From contig NZ_KB913037.1 in NCBI RefSeq assembly GCF_000384295.1, positions 5,202,722 to 5,266,721 of the forward strand: a DNA stretch of 64,000 nucleotides, read 5' to 3'. This document shows, piece after piece, positions 58,406 to 64,000 of this stretch. A program made the translations under genes and the position numbers. How positions within the stretch are numbered: the stretch's first letter is position 1; every line of letters begins with the position of its first letter. The stretch comes from Amycolatopsis balhimycina FH 1894. GTDB lineage: Bacteria > Actinomycetota > Actinomycetes > Mycobacteriales > Pseudonocardiaceae. The notes below the pieces were generated by a model, which saw nothing but the letters and a program-made list of their open reading frames with translations, did no database searches and was not told where the DNA came from.

Positions 58406-58431
58406 TGTCCCGCCCCGGGTTTGATGGAGAC
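58406..58431 (+). repeat. IS left inverted repeat
   Basis: TGTC, five variable bases, then CCGGGTTTGATGGAGAC. It matches the right end except at four of the five variable positions. Confidence 0.92.
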
Positions 58432-58456
58432 ATTCAAGCCTGGATGATGAGGACTG

Positions 58457-59691
<1,235 letters not shown>

Positions 59692-59695
59692 TCCA

Positions 59696-59721
59696 GTCTC
59701 CATCAAACCCGGTACTTGACA
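59696..59721 (-). repeat. IS right inverted repeat
   Basis: GTCTCCATCAAACCCGG followed by TACTTGACA, the reverse partner of the left end. Confidence 0.92.
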
Positions 59722-59952
59722 CTCACTGTGTTCGGCGTGATGACCGCAGTACACGCACCACAGCTCAAGGTCGTCAGGGAGAGCCTCGTAGTCGTCAGAG
59801 CCGACCCGGAACATCTGTGTACAGCTCGGACACTGTCGGCCGAAGAAACCATGCTCGTCGGACGGGATGGTAATCCGCATCTCGAACACGTCTTCTTGCC
59901 GGCCTACTACCTCGGCGCCCTCGGGCATCCGGAATCCGTCGCTGTGCCACAT

Positions 59953-60189
59953 GGCACGATTGTGCTCCTCAGGTCTGACATTCCGGTCGTCATGGCGGCC
60001 GACTCGCGGGGCGTCCTTGGGATCTTGGCCGTCCCTGGGTTAGCTGTTTTGCCTGGTCGCGCACCTACGATGGCCTGACGAACCGCCTGACAATCACCCG
60101 GTACTGCCGGACCCGTCGGTGGACGTCCACGGACGCCCGAACCCGAGGTCATGAGGTGTGCGCCTTGATCACAAAGGGGTGATCTTGGC
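59953..60189. other. Right end of the element before attR
   Basis: This non-coding stretch holds the promoter side of the disrupted gene and two close repeats GCCTGACGA (60073) and GCCTGACAA (60085), like those near attL. Nothing else is recognisable. Confidence 0.4.
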
Positions 60190-60235
60190 CTGATAACGAA
60201 GAGGTCCCAGGTTCAAGTCCTGGTAGGCCCACGCA
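60190..60235 (+). repeat. attR, orphan 3' half of tRNA-Ile
   Basis: It is identical over 46 bp to 48556-48601. It contains the anticodon 3' arm, variable loop, T-arm and acceptor 3' strand, but no 5' half, so it is not a functional tRNA gene. Confidence 0.93.
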
Positions 60236-60239
60236 TCAC

Positions 60240-60272
60240 AAAGCCCGGTTCGCGGAATGCGAACCGGGCTTT
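60240..60272. terminator. Original tRNA-Ile terminator
   Basis: AAAGCCCGGTTCGC pairs with GCGAACCGGGCTTT around loop GGAAT, directly after attR. It resembles the hairpin after attL and is probably the chromosomal tRNA-Ile terminator; it can also end the leftward gene at 60286. Confidence 0.88.
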
Positions 60273-60285
60273 GTCGTGACCTGGG

Positions 60286-61080
60286 TCAGTTGCTGGCGTG
60301 GGCGGTGTTGTCGACCCAGTGCTGGGCGAGACCGACGTCGCCGTTGACGCTGATGTTGGTGGTTTCGCGATCGGCAAGGTTGAGTCGCCGGGTCAAGGTC
60401 AGCAGCAGCGATTGTGCCGGGCCGGTCACCGTCACGTCGGCCTGCCGGGTTCCCGGCTGCCACGTCGCCCCGTCAGACCGTCGTTCGACGAACCAGGCGT
60501 TCGCCGTGTCCGTGGCCTGCCACTGCAGGGTCTGCCCGGTGCCCCGGAGGGCTTGCGCGGACTCGGACCGCTGCATCTCCCACGTCGGGGACGTGAGCAT
60601 CGCGAGGTGGTTGCTGATGAGCGCCGCTGCGATGCCGGCGTCGATGTCGGCCGGTCGGTTCGCCGCGGTGGCAGCGTCGGCGCCGTGGACGACCGCCTCG
60701 TTGAGCATGCTCGACAGCCAGAATCGTGTCCCGGACCGCTCGTCCCCCGCGGCGTTGAACACCGGTGCGTCGAGTGCGTCGTCGGAGCACGCGTTCGCGA
60801 CTCGCTGCGCGGACTCCGACAGCCATGCCTGCCACTCGCGGGGGCCGGTGGGCGGTACGGCCATCTCCGTGGGCAGCTCGGTGGGGTCGGTGACGCGCCG
60901 CTCGATGAGCTCCGCGACCCAGTGCTGTGTCTGGCCCACGTGCTCGACCAGGTCGGTGACGGTCCACCCCGGCGCTGTCGGCACGGCGGCGTCAGGTCCG
61001 GCCGCGACTGCTGACTCCGCCAGGCGCCGGGTGTGTTCGACGATCGCTCGCCGGGCGTCTTCCGCGTTCAGTTCGGTCAT
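60286..61080 (-). CDS. Maleylpyruvate isomerase-family mycothiol-dependent protein
   Basis: The 264-residue protein has a DinB-like N-terminal helical domain (VPTAPGWTVTDLVEHVGQTQHWVAEL, with the family's His, and a further His in LNEAVVHGADAA) and a C-terminal sterol-carrier-like domain (WQPGTRQADVTVTGPAQSLLL). Members use mycothiol in detoxification or isomerisation. AAGGAA lies 7 nt before ATG 61080. The substrate is unknown. Confidence 0.87.
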   Translation of the reverse strand: MTELNAEDARRAIVEHTRRLAESAVAAGPDAAVPTAPGWTVTDLVEHVGQTQHWVAELIERRVTDPTELPTEMAVPPTGPREWQAWLSESAQRVANACSDDALDAPVFNAAGDERSGTRFWLSSMLNEAVVHGADAATAANRPADIDAGIAAALISNHLAMLTSPTWEMQRSESAQALRGTGQTLQWQATDTANAWFVERRSDGATWQPGTRQADVTVTGPAQSLLLTLTRRLNLADRETTNISVNGDVGLAQHWVDNTAHASN

Positions 61081-61191
61081 GGGATCGTTCCTTCTCGTCT
61101 CGCCGGCCTCTGAGTCTTCGACGACGCGTCGAACGACGACAGCCGCGATCGACAAGCCCGCCACGATTTTTCCGGCTCGACAATCATGGGG

Positions 61192-62829
61192 TCAGCGCGA
61201 GCCGGACGGTGGGTCGAAGGGCCCGCGCTCGGCGGCGCAGACCGTGCCGGCCGGCGGCAGCGTCAGGTCGGTCAGGTAACCGTCCAGCCACTGGTCCACG
61301 CACTGGTTCCGGCCGTCGTAGGCGACGCCGTGTCCGGCGATGTCCGCGGTGAGGAGGCGGGCCCGGCCGAGCAGGTGGCTGGTCGAGACCGCGTCTTCGT
61401 ACGGGGTTGCGGGGTCGCCGAGCCGGTTGCCGATGAGCAGGACGGGGTTGGCGGTCGGCCGGTTCCACGGGCCGGTGTAGCGGTCGGGGTCGGTCACCAG
61501 CCAGCTCGCGCAGGGCAACCCGGCGTAGATCCAGACTGACGCGAACCCGGGAGCGGCTGCCTCGGCAAGGCGGGCGTAGCGGCCGACCGCCCGCGGATCG
61601 CGCGGGTTGTCGGTGTCCGTGCAGGCGACGGCGTTGTGCCAGGTGTTGTACGCGATCTGCGGCTCGTCGGGCTCGGCGGCGCGGGAGAACCGTGGCGGAG
61701 CCGGCACGGGGACATGCCCGGGCGCCGGTGCGGTGGCGGCCGGGTGCTGCGCGGCGAGGTACAGCGTCTGCAAGAAAGGGGTCAGGTCTGCGGCGGCGTC
61801 CGGGTTGTAGAGCCCGCTCAACATCCGCATGACCAGGTCCTGGTAGGTGATCTGCTGCGTCTCGCCGTGCGAATCCGTGAGGGTGACCGGTCCCCGGCGC
61901 AGCGTGGCCAGCAGGTCGTCGTACTTGCGGTGCAGGCTCTGCTCGGTGGCGCCGGGCTCGCCGAACTCGCACTGGGCGTGGGCCGCGCATTCCCGCATCA
62001 CGGTGTTCAGCGCGGTCTGGGCACCGAGGTACGAACCGATCCGGTAGATGTAGGGCTCGCCGCTCTGCCCCGGCAGCGTGCCGGTGGTCCACTCCTGGGG
62101 TTGCAGCACGCCGTCGAGCACCATGGCCCGCACCCGCTGCGGGAACAGGTTGGCGTACACCTCACCCAGGTGGGTCCCGTAGGACGTGCCGAGGTAGCTC
62201 AGCTGCTGGTCGCCGACGGCGCGGCGCAGCAGGTCCAGGTCCCGGGCCACGTTCGCCGTCGACATGTGCCCCAGCAGCGGCCCGGCGTGCTGTGCGCAGC
62301 GCGCGGTGACCTCGCCGACCTGCCGGATCGCGGCGGCCTCTTCGGCTTCGGTGACGGGGAAGACCGGGCTCAGTTTCGCGTCGTCGGCAGGGTCGTCGGA
62401 GCAGGTGACGGGGGTGGAGTTGCGAATGCCGCGCGGGTCGAACCCGACGATGTCGAAACGGGCGGCCATCACCGGTGACAGTCGTGGCGGGATCCGCCCG
62501 CTGCTGCCGGGGCCGCCGGGGTTGGTGAACACGGTGCCGATCTTGTGCTGCGGGTCCTTGGCGGGCCGCTTGGTCAGCGCCAGGGAAATTTGCGGACCGG
62601 CCGGGTCGCGGTAGGACAGCGGGACCCGGGCCGTGGCGCACTCGGAGCCCGGCGGACCGGTCTCGCCCGGGCAGGGAGCCCAGTCGAGGACGGGTGTGGC
62701 GGCCCTGTCGGAGTCCGGGCCGGCCGGTGGCGTGGCGGCGCTCGCTCCCGTGGTCAGCCCCGCCGAGATCGCCAGGGTCACGGTGCCCAGCGCGATGCCA
62801 CGCCGGAAAGCGCTCTGTCTTGCTCTCAT
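61192..62829 (-). CDS. Secreted alpha/beta hydrolase, tripeptidyl aminopeptidase-like
   Basis: The 545-residue protein has a Tat/Sec-like signal peptide (MRARQSAFRRGIALGTVTLA, cleavage near ASA-AT). Catalytic Ser lies in YLGTSYGTHLGEV, Asp in IGNRLGDPATPYE and His in ADIAGHGV. The C-terminal region matches the TAP-like (Abhydrolase_4) domain of Streptomyces tripeptidyl aminopeptidases. Several Cys suggest disulphides. It probably cleaves N-terminal tripeptides or similar substrates outside the cell. ATG 62829 is chosen because the signal peptide starts there. Confidence 0.92.
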   Translation of the reverse strand: MRARQSAFRRGIALGTVTLAISAGLTTGASAATPPAGPDSDRAATPVLDWAPCPGETGPPGSECATARVPLSYRDPAGPQISLALTKRPAKDPQHKIGTVFTNPGGPGSSGRIPPRLSPVMAARFDIVGFDPRGIRNSTPVTCSDDPADDAKLSPVFPVTEAEEAAAIRQVGEVTARCAQHAGPLLGHMSTANVARDLDLLRRAVGDQQLSYLGTSYGTHLGEVYANLFPQRVRAMVLDGVLQPQEWTTGTLPGQSGEPYIYRIGSYLGAQTALNTVMRECAAHAQCEFGEPGATEQSLHRKYDDLLATLRRGPVTLTDSHGETQQITYQDLVMRMLSGLYNPDAAADLTPFLQTLYLAAQHPAATAPAPGHVPVPAPPRFSRAAEPDEPQIAYNTWHNAVACTDTDNPRDPRAVGRYARLAEAAAPGFASVWIYAGLPCASWLVTDPDRYTGPWNRPTANPVLLIGNRLGDPATPYEDAVSTSHLLGRARLLTADIAGHGVAYDGRNQCVDQWLDGYLTDLTLPPAGTVCAAERGPFDPPSGSR

Positions 62830-63164
62830 CCGGGTCACCGTAGGGACGCGGAGCGACGGGCCGGAACGGCCGGAAAGTCGGCAAAGGGTGGCCGTTCGGA
62901 GGATGCGTGCCACGGAGTTCGCCGGATACGGGTCAGCCCTGCCGGGAAGAGAAGTCCGGCAGGGCTGAGTTTTCGTGGTCGGCGAGCTCGGCACGCCTAC
63001 CGATGGGTACAACGAGACACGCGCCTTCGGTATTTCGCCTCGCCTGTGACGTGCGTTACCTGCGAACTCTTGGTTCCACGTGGAACCACCGGCGGCCCGA
63101 CACCGGGCGAGACCGGTGCAGTAACATCGCGGGGTAAGGGAAGCAAGCTGAGAAGGGGGCTTCG
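62830..63164. promoter_or_regulatory. Divergent intergenic region with parS-like palindrome
   Basis: This 335-bp gap separates the secreted hydrolase and DLW-39. It has no gene. Apart from the parS-like site at 63073 I see no terminator; promoters for both neighbours must lie here. Confidence 0.5.
63073..63086. promoter_or_regulatory. parS-like site
   Basis: GTTCCACGTGGAAC is a perfect palindrome one base pair (both arms) different from GTTTCACGTGAAAC. It stands about 24 kb to the right of oriC. Confidence 0.6.
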
Positions 63165-63332
63165 GTGAAGAAGCTGCTGGCACTCGCGGTCATCGCGGGC
63201 GGCGTCCTGTTCGTCGTCAAGCGCAACAAGGCGGCCAAGGCCGAAGCCGACCTCTGGCGTGAGGCGACCGCGCCGGTCCCCTCGAGCAACGGCACGACTC
63301 CGGCCAAGCCTGCGGGCGCGTCCCACAACTGA
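63165..63332 (+). CDS. DLW-39 family protein
   Basis: The 55-residue protein starts at GTG 63165 after AAGGGGG. It has one hydrophobic helix (LLALAVIAGGVLFVV), then KRNKAAKAEADLWREA with the family's D-L-W signature near residue 29-31. It is conserved before tRNA-Ala in actinobacteria; the function is unknown. Confidence 0.88.
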   Translation: MKKLLALAVIAGGVLFVVKRNKAAKAEADLWREATAPVPSSNGTTPAKPAGASHN

Positions 63333-63340
63333 GTCCTCAC

Positions 63341-63360
63341 GCGGGCGGTGCGCCGCCCGC
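63341..63360 (+). terminator. Hairpin between DLW-39 and tRNA-Ala
   Basis: GCGGGCGG and CCGCCCGC form a perfect 8-bp stem with loop TGCG, 8 bp after the DLW-39 stop. No U tract follows. Confidence 0.5.
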
Positions 63361-63364
63361 GTCC

Positions 63365-63437
63365 GGGGCTGTAGCTCAATTGGTAGAGCACCGCCTTTGC
63401 AAGGCGGGGGTCAGGGGTTCGATTCCCCTCAGCTCCA
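63365..63437 (+). tRNA. alaT: tRNA-Ala (TGC)
   Basis: The 73-nt gene has acceptor stem GGGGCTG/CAGCTCC with one G-T pair, D-arm AGCTCAATTGGTAGAGC, anticodon arm CCGCC-TTTGCAA-GGCGG (anticodon TGC) and T-arm AGGGGTTCGATTCCCCT. CCA is not encoded. Confidence 0.98.
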
Positions 63438-63453
63438 CACTGCTGTAGACGTG

Positions 63454-63497
63454 ACGAAGGCCAGGTCAGAGAGCATTTCCTCTGACCTGGCCTTCGT
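63454..63497 (+). terminator. Long hairpin after tRNA-Ala
   Basis: ACGAAGGCCAGGTCAGAG pairs perfectly with CTCTGACCTGGCCTTCGT around loop AGCATTTC. It is the likely tRNA-Ala terminator and may also serve the convergent TPR gene. Confidence 0.8.
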
Positions 63498-63661
63498 CGT
63501 ATCAGGCGGCCGTGCCTCCCGCCGTGCCCCCTGCGTGCCCCTTGCCCCGGCCACGCCCCGGCCGACGGGTGCGTTTGCCCTATCGAATGTCCGGTCAGCC
63601 GATGAGCGGGACGTTCGGCGCCAGGGGCGGCCGGTTCCGTGACGCCCGCGCGGTCGCGGCT

Positions 63662-64000
63662 TCAGGATGATCGCGCACTGTCGAGGTTTGAGCGGATGAT
63701 CCTGGTCGTGGGGTGGTCGGGTCCCAGCACCCGCTCGCTGTCGGCGAGGTTGGCCTCGTACAGCGGGATCGCCCGTCCCAGATCACCCATCGCGCGGTAG
63801 GCGTAGGCCAGGTTGTTCCGCGAGCTCAGCGTGTTCGGGTGGTCGGGTCCCAGCACCCGCTCCCGATCAGCGAGGTTGGCCTCGTACAGCGGGATCGCCC
63901 GTCCCAGATCACCCGCCGCCTGGTAGGCGTAGGCCAGGTTGTTCCGCGAGCTCAGCGTGTCGGGGTGGTCGGGTCCCAGCACCCGCTCGTAGTCGGCAAG
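63662..64000 (-). CDS. Tetratricopeptide-repeat protein, C-terminal end (5' partial)
   Basis: The frame enters from the right edge and ends at 63662. It consists of TPR units of 42 residues of the kinesin-light-chain type (GDLGRAIPLYEANLADRERV, LGPDHPNTLSSRNNLAYAY), repeated almost identically at DNA level every 126 bp. Such repeats often form the sensor end of NB-ARC/STAND proteins, but the N-terminus is outside the window, so the class is unknown. Confidence 0.85.
   Translation of the reverse strand, partial: LADYERVLGPDHPDTLSSRNNLAYAYQAAGDLGRAIPLYEANLADRERVLGPDHPNTLSSRNNLAYAYRAMGDLGRAIPLYEANLADSERVLGPDHPTTRIIRSNLDSARSS

Noticed and set aside
60190..60235. Second tRNA-Ile gene
   Set aside because: Only the 3' half is present; the upstream bases cannot form the acceptor 5' strand or D-arm. 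It is the attR copy.
63700..63960. CRISPR-like array
   Set aside because: The repeats are 126-bp coding units of a TPR protein without spacers.

Overview
The window is chromosomal DNA of a high-GC actinobacterium. It holds the replication-origin region in the order known from mycobacteria (cca, mutT4, a DUF6049 gene, murJ, sigM and its anti-sigma gene, trxB, trxA, cwlM, a GNAT gene, parB, parA, rsmG, jag, yidC, yidD, rnpA, rpmH, dnaA, oriC, dnaN, gnd, recF, a DUF721 gene, gyrB, gyrA, a DUF3566 gene, tRNA-Ile, DLW-39, tRNA-Ala). The protein sequences and many GTG starts suggest a Pseudonocardiaceae member, perhaps Amycolatopsis-like; the genus is an inference.

Region 1 (1-11.1 kb) is a toxin/immunity-type locus built around NAD and ADP-ribose chemistry. 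It has the C-terminal part of a multidomain toxin (ADP-ribosyltransferase, papain-like and RelA/SpoT-like domains), a small coupled gene, two paralogous TNT-domain proteins, and two paralogous proteins with SseB-like and ADP-ribosylglycohydrolase domains. Of three glycohydrolase domains only the last keeps its metal-binding motifs. The locus lies beside cca, the place where M. tuberculosis carries cpnT, whose C-terminus is the TNT toxin.

Region 2 (11.1-33 kb) holds a methyltransferase, a histidine kinase, tRNA CCA-adding enzyme, cell-envelope genes (murJ, a separate membrane pseudokinase, cwlM), the sigM operon, thioredoxin genes, an aminotransferase, a D-Ala-D-Ala ligase-like gene, and parAB/rsmG with parS sites. 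Region 3 (33-48.5 kb) is the core origin: the rpmH-rnpA-yidD-yidC-jag operon runs left, dnaA runs right, oriC (about 14 DnaA-box-like sites and an AT-rich stretch) lies between dnaA and dnaN, and gyrB/gyrA follow.

Region 4 (48,556-60,235) is an 11.7-kb element integrated into the 3' half of tRNA-Ile and bounded by a 46-bp direct repeat. It looks like a decayed pSAM2-type element: the only integrase sequence is a C-terminal piece fused in frame to the N-terminus of a phosphotransferase gene. Its cargo is regulators, a NUDIX protein, and a lower-GC cluster of protein kinase, RuvC-like protein, phosphoribosyltransferase-like protein and a zinc-ribbon/HEPN-like protein. I infer this cluster may be a defence module. 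The last gene is split by a 1,316-bp IS3-family element whose removal would restore the frame exactly.

Region 5 (60.2-64 kb) returns to chromosome: a mycothiol-dependent-type enzyme, a secreted tripeptidyl-aminopeptidase-like hydrolase, DLW-39, tRNA-Ala, and the end of a TPR protein that runs off the right edge.
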